DNA from: Bacillota bacterium
GTDB lineage: Bacteria > Bacillota > UBA4882 > UBA8346
Direction: 5' to 3'
Assembly (NCBI GenBank): GCA_023426245.1
Contig: JAFABB010000030.1
Span: 259,108 to 323,107 of the forward strand
DNA length: 64,000 nucleotides
Every line of letters begins with the position of its first letter. Within the stretch, counting starts at the first letter, position 1. This document shows positions 1 through 8,613 of this stretch, piece after piece. The notes under the pieces were generated by a model. The model saw nothing but the letters and a program-made list of their open reading frames with translations, did no database searches and was not told the DNA's origin. Made by a program: the position numbers and the translations under genes.

Positions 1-1594
1 CTTCAATCGCCTGGTCTGCTTCCTCGATTTGGATGAGTTCGAAGTCCCCAACGGTTTCTAGTGGCGGCGTAATTCCCTGGCAGACTAAATTAGCATATTC
101 GGCAATTTTGGATCCACCGGCTTGACGATAATTGAATTTAAGTCTTACAGTCGGTACCTTCTCGCTGGCAATCATATCCCGGAGTACCGAGCCCGGCCCA
201 ACCGATGGAAGTTGGTCCACATCGCCCACCATGACCACCTGTAAATCGTCAACTGCCGCCAGCAGGTCTTCCATGAGTTCAATATCAATCATGCTGGATT
301 CATCAACAATTAATAGCCCCGGCCCAGGAAGAGGGCAATCATATCCAAATTCGAATCCTCCACTTATCGGGCTGTACCGGAGAAGCCGGTGGATGGTTTT
401 GGCCTCCATTTTTGTAACCTCTGCCATCCTTTTTGCAGCCCGGCCAGTGGGAGCGGCCAGGTAAATTTCATTCACTAAATGTAATCTCTTATAAATATCT
501 ACAATCGCATTTGTGACCGTACTTTTACCAGTTCCCGGCCCGCCCGTTATGACTGAAATATTATTGGTGAGTGCCAGCTTTACAGCTTCTTTTTGTTCCG
601 GTGCATATTCGATTCCATCCCGGCTTTCGATATCAGCGATCAAGGCGTCCAAATTAACATTTAACTCAACCTTTTTGGATAATAATTGTTTAATCTTCCG
701 GGCTACTGAGCATTCTGCCATATACAGCCCTTTTGAATAAACCGCATTACCTTCCCGGACACAGCGGCCATCATTAATGAGCTTTTGATTTACTTGGGCT
801 ATGTCGGGGATCCCAACGCCGGACGCTTCAACTAGCCCGGCTTTCCCAATCAGTTTCCGAACAATGTCATTGGGTTGCAAATAAACATGACCTTCGTTCC
901 CGGCCTCGGTTAATAAGTAATTCAAAGCCGCCTCCACCCGGTAAGGAGAATTTGGCGCGATTCCGACCGTCTGGGCTATCGAATCAGCCTTTTTAAATCC
1001 AACGCCCCACAACTCATCCGAAAGAACATAGGGGTTTTCCTTGACCACTCTGACGCTATCCTGGCCGTATTGATGCATGATTCGGGTAACCATCCCTTGA
1101 CCGATTCCTTCCCGGCAAATCAAGCCAGCCAATTCCGCCTGGACTGAATTTTTAGTAAGGTCCTCGGAAATTTCCCGGCGTTGGGTTTCGGTTAGAAAAT
1201 CCAAAGTATCCAGTATTTCCGGAAAATCTTTGATTTGCTGCAGGCAATCCTCTCCCAATTTGTCTACAATTTTTTGGGCCTTGGCCATACCGACACCATA
1301 AGTAATCCCAGAAAGGTACCGGGCCACCCCGGCAGTGCCGGAGGGCAAAATAAGCTCAGCTGAATTAAATTTAAATTGCCTGCCATATTTGGGGTGTTCG
1401 CTCCATGACCCAGCGAATTTATATTTGTCCCCTTCCCGGACACTGGGCATGTTTCCTGATAACTTAATATCTTCCGGCTCTCCCACATTAATCGATAACA
1501 CACAGTATCCGTTTTCAGCGTTATAAAAAATTCGTTTAGATATGGTGCCTTCGATTGTTTCAGTTTCTATTTTTCTTGCTGTGGCTGTGGCCAT
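1..1594 (-). CDS. recD2: RecD2-like ATP-dependent DNA helicase (3' end outside window)
   Basis: Superfamily 1B 5'-3' DNA helicase of the RecD2/TraA type, used in recombination or replication. The 531 visible residues begin with the family's N-terminal OB/helix-hairpin-helix-rich part. They continue with Walker A GGPGTGKST near residue 350, the Walker B stretch VDESSMID near 430, and motif III-like GDVDQLPSVGPG near 455. Full RecD2 proteins run to about 740 residues, so roughly the last quarter is off the left edge. The ATG at 1592-1594 is chosen because GGAGGTG lies 6 nt upstream, overlapping the dnaN stop. It is the last visible gene of the leftward prophage operon. The family assignment is firm; whether it serves phage replication or recombination is inferred from its neighbours (clamp, Mre11/Rad50). 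Confidence 0.93.
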   Translation of the reverse strand, partial: MATATARKIETETIEGTISKRIFYNAENGYCVLSINVGEPEDIKLSGNMPSVREGDKYKFAGSWSEHPKYGRQFKFNSAELILPSGTAGVARYLSGITYGVGMAKAQKIVDKLGEDCLQQIKDFPEILDTLDFLTETQRREISEDLTKNSVQAELAGLICREGIGQGMVTRIMHQYGQDSVRVVKENPYVLSDELWGVGFKKADSIAQTVGIAPNSPYRVEAALNYLLTEAGNEGHVYLQPNDIVRKLIGKAGLVEASGVGIPDIAQVNQKLINDGRCVREGNAVYSKGLYMAECSVARKIKQLLSKKVELNVNLDALIADIESRDGIEYAPEQKEAVKLALTNNISVITGGPGTGKSTVTNAIVDIYKRLHLVNEIYLAAPTGRAAKRMAEVTKMEAKTIHRLLRYSPISGGFEFGYDCPLPGPGLLIVDESSMIDIELMEDLLAAVDDLQVVMVGDVDQLPSVGPGSVLRDMIASEKVPTVRLKFNYRQAGGSKIAEYANLVCQGITPPLETVGDFELIQIEEADQAIE

Positions 1595-1606
1595 TTATGC
1601 CACCTC

Positions 1607-2725
1607 CTATTGCTTTTGTTCTTTTGCCACATTGATTGGCATTGCAATATATTGGTATAAATCATCTGTTTCACTGACTCGCATCAATACGGGTTTTAAT
1701 GAGGCTATGAAGTTTAATTCAACTGTTTCGCCATCAACCGATTTTAGGAAATCCAATAGATACCTGATATTAAATACCTCATCAAAATTGTTTGCTCCTG
1801 AATGTTTAACAATCTCTACCTCATCTTGGTATTGACTATCATTACTTTTGCTTGAAATAGTTAGATTGTTATTTTCAGTATTAATTTGCAGGCGAGCCCT
1901 TTCCTCGACAAGTTCCGCTCGTTCTAAAACTTGTACCAGTTCCCTCCTATGAAGCTCCATTTTCCCGGCAAATTCTTTTGGAATTACTTGTTCGTACCTT
2001 GGGTACTGGCCTTGCATTAACTGAACTGTGACGGTCACTTCTTCTGATGCGGCAAACAATCTGTTTTGTGAAGTAAAGAAATGAATTTTGTCATCCGGAA
2101 CAGCATCAATAAGCTTTTTTAAAGAATTAACCGGTATCATTAATTGTTCGTTTAACGGATTACCTTCAATTGTCATTTTGCGTATTGCTAACCGGTTCAC
2201 ATCGGTTCCAACCATAGTCAAGGTTTTATTCGAAATATCGAAGAGAACCGAGCAAATGAAAGGCCTAGTATCTTTTGGAATCGTTGCAAAAATAGTTTGC
2301 TTTGTCGCCCGTTGAAGTAGTTCTGCCGAAATGGTAAAACCATCACCTTCTGGCTCCTTGATATCCGGAAACTCTTCAATCGGCGCAACCGGCAGTTTAA
2401 AATTCGATTTGCCACATTTAACCGTTGCACCAGATTCCGAAGTCACGATTTCAACCATTCCGGACGGCAAGGAGCGGACAACGCTGGCAAGTTGTTTACC
2501 AGGCAACAAAACTTTCTGAACCGGATCCGAATCAGTAAATACCTCAGCCGGAGTCTTTGCCTTGATTGCAATCTCTAAATTTGTTGCAATGCAAGTAATT
2601 TCTCTGTCAAGAGAATTTGCAGTAATCAAAATATTTTCCAATACCGTCAATTGGCTCCCGCCGATTGCTTTTGATACAATTGATAGGTTTTTTGAAAGGT
2701 CAATCTGGCTACATATGATTTTCAT
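1607..2725 (-). CDS. dnaN: DNA polymerase III beta subunit (sliding clamp), prophage copy
   Basis: Ring-shaped processivity clamp that tethers DNA polymerase to its template. The 372-residue length is typical, and the three-domain DnaN pattern is seen throughout. It starts MKIICSQIDL, has the central conserved stretch TRPFICSVLF/TDVNRLA near residues 155-180, and ends with the clamp-type C-terminus LMRVSETDDLYQYIAMPI. The neighbours are recombination and phage genes rather than dnaA/recF/gyrB. This is therefore most likely a second, phage-encoded clamp besides the host's own. It ends 12 nt before the helicase gene and starts 12 nt after the small gene upstream, consistent with one operon. Confidence 0.95.
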   Translation of the reverse strand: MKIICSQIDLSKNLSIVSKAIGGSQLTVLENILITANSLDREITCIATNLEIAIKAKTPAEVFTDSDPVQKVLLPGKQLASVVRSLPSGMVEIVTSESGATVKCGKSNFKLPVAPIEEFPDIKEPEGDGFTISAELLQRATKQTIFATIPKDTRPFICSVLFDISNKTLTMVGTDVNRLAIRKMTIEGNPLNEQLMIPVNSLKKLIDAVPDDKIHFFTSQNRLFAASEEVTVTVQLMQGQYPRYEQVIPKEFAGKMELHRRELVQVLERAELVEERARLQINTENNNLTISSKSNDSQYQDEVEIVKHSGANNFDEVFNIRYLLDFLKSVDGETVELNFIASLKPVLMRVSETDDLYQYIAMPINVAKEQKQ

Positions 2726-2737
2726 AATGTACCTCCG

Positions 2738-2953
2738 TCAAGTATTGCCATGAGTTAATTCAGAAAAAATTCGATATATCTCTAGATCGTCAATTGTTAT
2801 ATCAATGTCCGGGCCGACGAATTTTCGATCGGTGATCTCTATAACTTCACTTTCGGAGTTATAATTTTCCGAAACCTCAATCCGGACGCTATATTTTGCC
2901 ATAAGCAATTTCAGCTCACTGGCGAATGCTTTTTCCTTTTGAGTCGTAATCAT
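2738..2953 (-). CDS. small hypothetical protein, prophage operon
   Basis: A 71-residue acidic protein of unknown function. The C-terminal half is rich in Asp/Ile (GPDIDITIDDLEIYRIF), and there is no signal peptide or membrane segment. Support comes from GGGGGATG about 8 nt upstream of the ATG and tight packing (12 nt to dnaN, about 20 nt from the gene before it). I do not recognise a family. Confidence 0.55.
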   Translation of the reverse strand: MITTQKEKAFASELKLLMAKYSVRIEVSENYNSESEVIEITDRKFVGPDIDITIDDLEIYRIFSELTHGNT

Positions 2954-2974
2954 TAGGTCTCATCCCCCTTCTTA

Positions 2975-3199
2975 TTACCTGCTTTGCCCATTAATCAAGT
3001 TCATCCTTATGCTGCACATTTCAATATCTCTGCAAGCCTTCGCCTTTTTAGCTTTGGTTAGTTCAAACAAGCATTGCCCTTTGTCGCTTAAATATGGGCA
3101 TTTTCTAGGCTGTGATCTCCATGCGCCACATGACCAATTCGGTCCGTATCGGGTAACCTTGCAATCATTGGCACAATTGGAGCAGGAGTTGTTTGCCAT
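2975..3199 (-). CDS. small cysteine-rich (probable zinc-binding) phage protein
   Basis: A 74-residue protein with eight cysteines. They are arranged as CSNC-x3-C near the N-terminus, single Cys in WSCGAW and RKCPYL, then GQCLF, KACRD and EMCSI. This suggests one or two structural zinc sites. The ATG has AAGAAGG about 8 nt upstream. Its first 35 nt overlap the end of the GIY-YIG-like gene in another frame, typical of compact phage operons. Function unknown. Confidence 0.65.
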   Translation of the reverse strand: MANNSCSNCANDCKVTRYGPNWSCGAWRSQPRKCPYLSDKGQCLFELTKAKKAKACRDIEMCSIRMNLINGQSR

Positions 3200-3485
3200 G
3201 ATTATTACCTTCTTTCATTCTTTCCAACATCATTTGGTGGCACACCGGACATAATTGCCACGCCTTTTTACGATTTTTAAGTTTCCGCTCAAAATTCCCA
3301 TCCTTGCCGGGCCAAGTCCGGACTACTTTCCAATTTATCCCGGCTTCATTGACGGCCCGGAGTAACCTCGATCCGCGTCCCTTTCGGTGGCATTCAATCC
3401 GGGCGGCAAAGCGGCTGTCATCGGAATATCCGATATAGTGGTGAGCGTGTCCAAATGGACGTTCAAAGCATATTAAATAGACCAT
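3165..3485 (-). CDS. GIY-YIG nuclease-like protein
   Basis: A 106-residue protein resembling the GIY-YIG fold. The N-terminal strand VYLICF corresponds to the GIY position and HHYIGYS to the YIG position. Then come an Arg-containing helix (SRFAARIECHRKGRGSRLL) and, later, a Glu in NFERKLKNRK that could be the metal ligand. The C-terminal part carries CPVC. Members nick or cut DNA, or are degenerate versions that no longer do. The first motif is imperfect (LIC instead of GIY), so catalysis is uncertain. The ATG directly follows the stop of the Mre11-like gene, which suggests translational coupling. Confidence 0.62.
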   Translation of the reverse strand: MVYLICFERPFGHAHHYIGYSDDSRFAARIECHRKGRGSRLLRAVNEAGINWKVVRTWPGKDGNFERKLKNRKKAWQLCPVCHQMMLERMKEGNNHGKQLLLQLCQ

Positions 3486-4487
3486 TTAGGCCACACCCTT
3501 TTTCGCGAGCTCTTCCCTGGCAGAATCAATCCGCTTTAGGGTTTCAGCTTTTATCGGGTCCGGGATATTTTTACGAGCCGCAATATCTTCCACTATGTCC
3601 CGGACTTCCATGAATTTGCTTTCGCCCTCACTGGCTAATAACTCAAGGAATTTTTCCATTCGTTCTTCCTTGGCTACCTCGGCTTCCAGGTGTTCGCGAC
3701 TTAATATTTTTTCTCCGGGCATTGCGCTTTCAAGGGGGACAAGTCGAATATCAATACTTCGGTCCTCTCCGACCTCGATTACTGACACTTGGACTCTCCG
3801 TGTCATTTCTTCTTCAGTCGCTTTGAGCCGTGCCAATGCTCCTGGATTAATAACAAATGTATTATCAACTTTTTTTACACCGATTCCGGCATGATAATCT
3901 CCAACACAGAGAACATCAGCAGAAGTCTTTACTTGACTGACAAGAGTAAATCGCTCATAAATCGGCGTTTCTGCTAGCACTGTGCCGTGCGCCAAATGAA
4001 TAATAACCGGTTTCTCATTTGTTATAGGGAAGTTGTCATAATTTGGTTCGTAATAGTCTTCTTCCACATCCGCTTCATAGTCGTAATTTCGGCCTGATAT
4101 TATTACAGGAATGCTTCCGGCACATGAAAGAATTGGGTCATCAGCTACACTTCTTATAAGGCCAAAGCTATCCAGGATTCCATAAGGTGTCCGCCTTAAC
4201 GATTCCGGATTATGACTCCATTCATCGTGCTGACCAGCAATGGTATAAATTGGACATGGTGATTGAATTAATAATTTGCCAAAGCTCCGGAGGGCATCGT
4301 AGCCGATTCCAGGAGTATCAACCAAATCTCCCGCGATCAATATTCCATCAGCGCCAATACTTTCAGCCATTGTAAAAATTTCAGATAACTTGGTGCCGAT
4401 CGCTTCGTAATAAATATCTATTCTTCCAATGGGATTAGCTAGTTTCCAGTGAATATCGTTGGTCTGTATAAATTTAAGCTTTTTCAC
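3486..4487 (-). CDS. SbcD/Mre11-like DNA exonuclease/endonuclease subunit
   Basis: Calcineurin-like metallophosphoesterase of the Mre11/SbcD group, the nuclease partner of Rad50/SbcC. Metal-binding motifs appear in order: TNDIHW near residue 10, AGDLVD near 53, GQHDE near 85 (the usual GNHD), AHGTV near 167 and GDYHAG near 197 (the usual GHxH). The C-terminus is helical and charged. The GTG start overlaps the stop of the Rad50 C-terminal-half gene by 4 nt (GTGA), implying coupled synthesis. At 333 residues it is slightly shorter than host SbcD. The nuclease class is secure; the exact substrate is not visible. Confidence 0.88.
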   Translation of the reverse strand: MKKLKFIQTNDIHWKLANPIGRIDIYYEAIGTKLSEIFTMAESIGADGILIAGDLVDTPGIGYDALRSFGKLLIQSPCPIYTIAGQHDEWSHNPESLRRTPYGILDSFGLIRSVADDPILSCAGSIPVIISGRNYDYEADVEEDYYEPNYDNFPITNEKPVIIHLAHGTVLAETPIYERFTLVSQVKTSADVLCVGDYHAGIGVKKVDNTFVINPGALARLKATEEEMTRRVQVSVIEVGEDRSIDIRLVPLESAMPGEKILSREHLEAEVAKEERMEKFLELLASEGESKFMEVRDIVEDIAARKNIPDPIKAETLKRIDSAREELAKKGVA

Positions 4488-5131
4488 AATTCTGTCACCT
4501 CACTAACGCCTTCTTTTTGGCTTACTCGGTAACTTTTATCTGCCACTTCGGCCAAAGGCTCGGCATGGGTTATCATGATTCCCTGTCGCCCGGTCTTCCT
4601 CAAATACTGTTTAAGAAATTCTGCCACATTGGCGAGGTATTCTCGGCTAATCATCTTTCCGGGTTCATCAAGGATAATCGGTCCTTGTGGTTTCGGCCTG
4701 GCTAGTTCCAGCAAGGCCAATCTAAGCGCCAAACTAACTACATCCGTTACCCCGCCGCCTTTAGAATCTTCGGGGCTGGCAGTAACTGAAGTATTGCCGT
4801 ACCAGTTTACGATTGACCAATCCGCCGCCGGTTTCCCATTAAGGGTCCGAATCTCAATTTGAAATTTTACCCGGTCATCACAAAAAACTGCTTGTAATGC
4901 CGCCGTGACTGTTTCCTCGATCCTGAGCTTTAACTGTTTCCTTGAAAACTCGGAGACTTCAGAAAGTAAAAGTTGTACCTGCTGCCAAGTTTCAATATCC
5001 TTTTCCGCTTGCTCTAATTTTTGCTGCTTCTCGGCTTGTTGCTTTTCCAAGAGGGCCAGTTGACCGGCTCCCTGGTTATATTGAGACTTCAGCACAGATA
5101 AACCCGATTGAACGGCCACTAAATTCGTCAT
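4484..5131 (-). CDS. Rad50/SbcC-like ATPase, C-terminal half
   Basis: This encodes the C-terminal ATPase lobe of an SMC/Rad50-type protein as a separate 215-residue polypeptide. A coiled coil covers roughly residues 15-75. The ABC signature region GGGVTDVVSLALRLALLEL is near residue 125. Walker B GPIILDEPGKM follows near 155 and the H-loop MITHAEPL near 190. There is no Walker A; that motif sits in the separate gene at 5418-6851. The ATG at 5129-5131 is preferred because AAAGGGTG lies 8 nt upstream; a GTG three codons earlier is also possible. It is coupled to the Mre11-like gene downstream. Confidence 0.86.
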   Translation of the reverse strand: MTNLVAVQSGLSVLKSQYNQGAGQLALLEKQQAEKQQKLEQAEKDIETWQQVQLLLSEVSEFSRKQLKLRIEETVTAALQAVFCDDRVKFQIEIRTLNGKPAADWSIVNWYGNTSVTASPEDSKGGGVTDVVSLALRLALLELARPKPQGPIILDEPGKMISREYLANVAEFLKQYLRKTGRQGIMITHAEPLAEVADKSYRVSQKEGVSEVTEL

Positions 5132-5136
5132 AGTTA

Positions 5137-5388
5137 TCACCCTTTCAAAAGAGCTTCAGCCTGTTCCAAATTAGCCAAAATTTCTTGATTTAATCTGGCG
5201 ATTTCGGCATCTAAGTTTTCCGGAGTTACCCCGAGCTGGCCTAATTGGGCGATAATTTCATCACGCTGCTTGGTAAATGTTTCAAGGTTAGCTTGTGCCT
5301 TGGCTTTTTCGGTCTTACCTTGCTCAATTTGGGCTTTAAGGTTATTTAAACGGACTAAAACATCCGTTTGGTTTGTAATGTTGTCCAT
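5137..5388 (-). CDS. small coiled-coil protein between the two Rad50 halves
   Basis: An 83-residue, almost entirely helical protein. Heptad-like Leu/Ile spacing runs through residues 8-45 and 58-80, with a PEN break near residue 56. AGGAGG lies 8 nt before the ATG. It sits exactly between the genes for the N- and C-terminal halves of the Rad50-like ATPase. It could contribute the missing return strand of the coiled coil or act as a small adaptor; this is inference. No catalytic motif is visible. Confidence 0.75.
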   Translation of the reverse strand: MDNITNQTDVLVRLNNLKAQIEQGKTEKAKAQANLETFTKQRDEIIAQLGQLGVTPENLDAEIARLNQEILANLEQAEALLKG

Positions 5389-5417
5389 GCTTTATTCCTC
5401 CTGATAAAAAATTGTAA

Positions 5418-6851
5418 TCAAGCGTTATTACTTGTTAACACTGTTCCGCAAGTTGGGCAAACACCACAGTCCATTAAAGCATTCTGATAGACTGCTTCCC
5501 GTTCCGCTGTGCGCTGTTCCCAATTTGCTTCAGCTTCTTTGGATTGATTTATACTTGATAAAGTGGAAGCAATCCGTGTTGACAGTAGTGTTAAATCTGT
5601 TTTTCTCGCCATACCATTTGTGACCGCCGCGACTAGGGATTCAGCCTGGTCGATATTACTAAACTTTTCTATTGTGACTTGGGCATTATTTAGAGCATTT
5701 TTGATTACGTTCCATTGATTTTTTAATAAAGTCAAACTGGTCAAACTTCCCTTGGATTTGTCGAGTTCAGCAAAGAGGTCTGCCGTTTGGTTTAAATTTA
5801 CGTATCGCCTTAAAAGCTCTTTGGTGGCATCAATTTTGATGGTAACGGTCGCCCACATACTTTTATTGATTGAAAGAGTACTTTGGGTTTTCAAGCCATT
5901 TTCAGCTTGATTTGCTTTATCGACTGCCATATCCAGGCTTTGTAATTTAAACAATACTTTTTGGAGATCGATAACAATCGTTTCGCTATCTTTCAACCTG
6001 GATTTAAGAGCCTGTAAATTTTGCGTTCTGTCACCAGCCGCACGAGACGCAATCATGACACTTTCAGCCGTTTCAACATGAGCCCATTTCGTTAAGGTTT
6101 GATTGCAGGAAGAGATATTTTGACTTAAGATTGCATAATTATTTCTTAGAGCTATCAGTTTTTCATATCGCTCCTGGCCTGACCGAATCGTTTCGGCCAG
6201 CTGTTCCAATTGAGCAATCTTTTGTGCCATAACGGGTAAATAATCGTATCCACTGATCGCCGTTTCCAGGTTAGCCAGTTCAGCTGTAAGGTCTGTCTTG
6301 TCCTGATTTCGATGAAACAAATCAGTCCCTAAAGTTTTTCCTGCCTGGTCGATTTCTTCTGTCCCGGCAAGTTTACCTAACGCCTTTGCCCGTGTTCCAG
6401 CGCTTACCGACTTCCCTAAGAATGGCCCGTCAAGTTGTTCGGCCAGATTTAAATTTAATTCCAAGTCTCCGATTGTTACCGGCTGAACGCCAGTAATCTT
6501 TCGAATTTCTAAGGGAACATCATTCCCAAAACCTTCAAAAACTTCTGGCGCTTCTCTCGCTGTATTAGGTGTAATGATTTTATATTGATTCTTGCTGGCG
6601 GAACGCTCACGAATAACTATTTGGCCGCTTTGGTATTCAATGCTTACGCGGGCAAAGGTACAACCAACCCGGATAAAATCAATCCCTTGCGGGGCATTGT
6701 AAAGGACCCAGCGAATCGCTCTTATTATTGCGCTTTTTCCTGTATCCGAAGGCCCGATTACTACAGTTAATTGCCCATTTGGCGCAAATTCAACGATTGT
6801 TTTTTCATGGCTTTGGAAATTTTCAATTATAACTCGCTTGATATCGTTCAT
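5418..6851 (-). CDS. Rad50/SbcC-like ATPase, N-terminal half with zinc hook
   Basis: A 477-residue N-terminal lobe of an SMC/Rad50-type ATPase. It opens with IKRVIIENFQSHEKTIVEF and has Walker A GPSDTGKSA near residue 33. The Q-loop/helical region DGPFLGKSVSAGTRAKALGK is near 142. A long predicted coiled coil follows from about 165 to 455. It ends with CGVCPTCG, a CxxC zinc-hook motif, only about 12 residues before the stop. Canonical SbcC continues past the hook in one chain; here the chain stops. AAGGAGG precedes the ATG. With the C-terminal half and the Mre11-like protein it should form a phage-encoded MR complex for DNA ends. Confidence 0.9.
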   Translation of the reverse strand: MNDIKRVIIENFQSHEKTIVEFAPNGQLTVVIGPSDTGKSAIIRAIRWVLYNAPQGIDFIRVGCTFARVSIEYQSGQIVIRERSASKNQYKIITPNTAREAPEVFEGFGNDVPLEIRKITGVQPVTIGDLELNLNLAEQLDGPFLGKSVSAGTRAKALGKLAGTEEIDQAGKTLGTDLFHRNQDKTDLTAELANLETAISGYDYLPVMAQKIAQLEQLAETIRSGQERYEKLIALRNNYAILSQNISSCNQTLTKWAHVETAESVMIASRAAGDRTQNLQALKSRLKDSETIVIDLQKVLFKLQSLDMAVDKANQAENGLKTQSTLSINKSMWATVTIKIDATKELLRRYVNLNQTADLFAELDKSKGSLTSLTLLKNQWNVIKNALNNAQVTIEKFSNIDQAESLVAAVTNGMARKTDLTLLSTRIASTLSSINQSKEAEANWEQRTAEREAVYQNALMDCGVCPTCGTVLTSNNA

Positions 6852-6911
6852 GGAGAGGACCTCCTTTCTTCAAAGAGTTCATTGGGGACCTTGTGGTCCC
6901 CAGCGGTTGAA

Positions 6912-7742
6912 TTAATAAGCTTGGTTATTGGAGTTCTGAAGATTCTCTGCCGTTTTGTCGAATTCTTCATCTTTGGCTGTTGCTGCAAGCTGTTTCATGG
7001 TTGTGTAATCAACAACCATGTCGTTTTTGAGGTCATTTTTAAGCTCATTCATAATGGCTTTCTCACCCTGGGTTAAAGTCGTTCCCCGGGTAAACTTTAC
7101 GGCAGAGTATTTAGATTTTCTACCTTGGACACTTTCTAGGCTGATTTCGGTAATTACACCATGGAGCGGTTGACCAATTTTCTTGATAAGAAACTGCCGG
7201 TAATCTCTAAAGTTTGTTAATGAAGTACGTGGAAGGTCAACTAACACCGGCATTGCTTCGTTTTCTTTAGCAATCCAAATTGCGCAACGATCATGGCAAT
7301 CAGTACCATCGCCACCATTGCGGTCACTGCCCCATTTTTTGAATTTGCAATCAGCGCATTTTTGACCGGCTACGATATTTCCTTCCGGGCATCCAGATCC
7401 GGTTACTCGGTCGGCTGAAAAACAAAAGACCGGTTCCTCTCCTTCTTCTTTCTCGCTATAAGTTTTCTGGTACCAAATGCAATAGTTTTGGAATCCAAGA
7501 ATAACTCCCCGAAAAGAGGTAATAGCTGTTTCTTGGTTATTTTCATTGACAACGGTAAACGATAAACTTCCAGCAGCAGGAACCGAAATCCGATCAAAAC
7601 GTAACTTTTCCCCGTCAGCAATATTGGATTTGATTGCTTCAAGTAAATCATCATGATTTGTGATGATTGGAAGATTAATGGTCGGTTGTACTACTTGAAT
7701 TGCCGTTTCAGCTTGGTTTGCTGCTATATTGGTATTTTCCAT
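6912..7742 (-). CDS. phage protein, possibly zinc-containing ssDNA-binding type
   Basis: A 276-residue protein just upstream of the Rad50/Mre11 genes. Residues about 50-130 are beta-rich, followed by a Cys cluster (GCPEG, KCADCKF, DCHDRCAIW) that could bind zinc. A beta stretch (GVITEISLESVQGRKSKYSAV) and an acidic helical tail ending NSNNQAY complete it. An acidic tail and position beside recombination genes are typical of ssDNA-binding or annealing accessory proteins. No family could be assigned from sequence alone. AGGAGG lies 7 nt before the ATG. Confidence 0.72.
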   Translation of the reverse strand: MENTNIAANQAETAIQVVQPTINLPIITNHDDLLEAIKSNIADGEKLRFDRISVPAAGSLSFTVVNENNQETAITSFRGVILGFQNYCIWYQKTYSEKEEGEEPVFCFSADRVTGSGCPEGNIVAGQKCADCKFKKWGSDRNGGDGTDCHDRCAIWIAKENEAMPVLVDLPRTSLTNFRDYRQFLIKKIGQPLHGVITEISLESVQGRKSKYSAVKFTRGTTLTQGEKAIMNELKNDLKNDMVVDYTTMKQLAATAKDEEFDKTAENLQNSNNQAY

Positions 7743-7814
7743 AATGGTCCTCCTAGATTTTATTTATTTGGAAGGGGCCGAACCCGCCTTGTCTTGAATA
7801 GACAGTTTCCAGAT

Positions 7815-7963
7815 TCTCTTCAGCTGCCTGAAGAAGGCTAAATTTATTTCAGCGCTGGCGACCCCTATGTAATAGTCGCCTTGTTTATGGCTCGGTAATC
7901 CCTACCATAGGCCCAGGCTTCCCGTCACCGAAACATCAAGAACCATGTTTCACGCCGTCGGTG
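7815..7963 (-). ncRNA. hairpin-rich leader upstream of the ssDNA-binding-type gene (candidate structured RNA)
   Basis: The gene-free stretch ahead of the 6912-7742 gene folds into several stems when read on the minus strand. A 7-bp TCTTCAG/CTGAAGA hairpin lies at about 7,817-7,836. A 6-bp GGCGAC/GTCGCC stem is near 7,860-7,885, and a GGTA/TACC hairpin near 7,890-7,905. A nested CACCG/CGGTG plus AAACAT/ATGTTT hairpin spans 7,926-7,963. No known riboswitch core was recognised. It may be a leader regulating the downstream gene or simply a set of processing or termination hairpins. Confidence 0.35.
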
Positions 7964-8105
7964 TCCAGCAAACGCCGTACCGCTTTATGCCGTTCATCTT
8001 GTCAATCGCAGGCATTGCAGGATTCGGATTTATAAACAGGTGGCCGTCCCCGGTGTCCGTATAGACTGACCCTATAACTCTTCGGGACCGTTTTTTACCA
8101 GCCAT
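7950..8105 (-). CDS. possible small basic protein
   Basis: An open frame of 51 codons (MAGKKRSRRVIGSVY...CWTPTA). The composition looks protein-like, with a basic N-terminus and Gly/Asn/Pro-rich middle, and it fills part of an otherwise empty 430-bp gap. There is no convincing ribosome binding site; the nearest GGAG-like run is more than 15 nt away. The frame could also be fortuitous within a structured leader. Confidence 0.33.
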   Translation of the reverse strand: MAGKKRSRRVIGSVYTDTGDGHLFINPNPAMPAIDKMNGIKRYGVCWTPTA

Positions 8106-8172
8106 ATTGATATAGCCAGATATTCAGTTTTCTCCGGCTCAATATCAGCCACCAGTTAAACTGGATATTTAT

Positions 8173-8613
8173 TTAATAAGCCTGGTTTGAATGTAAGTCT
8201 TCCTTCTGCTCATCCCCGGCCCAGAACCTTAGTTGAGCCGCAATAACCTCTGCTTTATACCGGCATGAGCGGTACTTGTTTTCCAACATTTCAACCTCAT
8301 CCCGGGCTTGTCCAAGTGCCTGTTCTGCCGCCTGGCCTTTCCTTGCTGCCGCTATGTATTCCGCATCGGTCAGGATTAGTTTTGCCAGTTCAGCTTGACG
8401 AGCTTTTTCGTTTGAAAAATTCTTATTGCCAGCGATATCCGTCTTGATTTCATTTTCCCGAGCGACTCGGTCCACATCGACATCATCAAACCTACGTTTC
8501 AGATCGCGAACCAAACTTTTCCGGGCTTTTATCTGTTCCGGATACCGCTCCAGCTCTATCAAGACAGCAGCTGGGTTAATTTGGTTGTAAAGCTGTTCTT
8601 TGAATTTGTTCAA
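8173..8613 (-). CDS. coiled-coil phage protein, unknown function
   Basis: A 146-residue, highly charged helical protein. Coiled-coil-like stretches cover residues 20-60 and 85-125, and it ends in HSNQAY, similar to the NNQAY end of the 6912-7742 product. The TTG at 8611-8613 is taken as the start: AAAGGAG lies 7 nt upstream and it overlaps the stop of the preceding membrane-protein gene in the sequence TTGA, indicating translational coupling. No catalytic motif is seen. Confidence 0.66.
   Translation of the reverse strand: MNKFKEQLYNQINPAAVLIELERYPEQIKARKSLVRDLKRRFDDVDVDRVARENEIKTDIAGNKNFSNEKARQAELAKLILTDAEYIAAARKGQAAEQALGQARDEVEMLENKYRSCRYKAEVIAAQLRFWAGDEQKEDLHSNQAY

Noticed and set aside
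7770..7800. T-arm-like GGGTTCGGCCCC suggesting a tRNA
   Set aside because: No acceptor stem or anticodon arm can be drawn around it.
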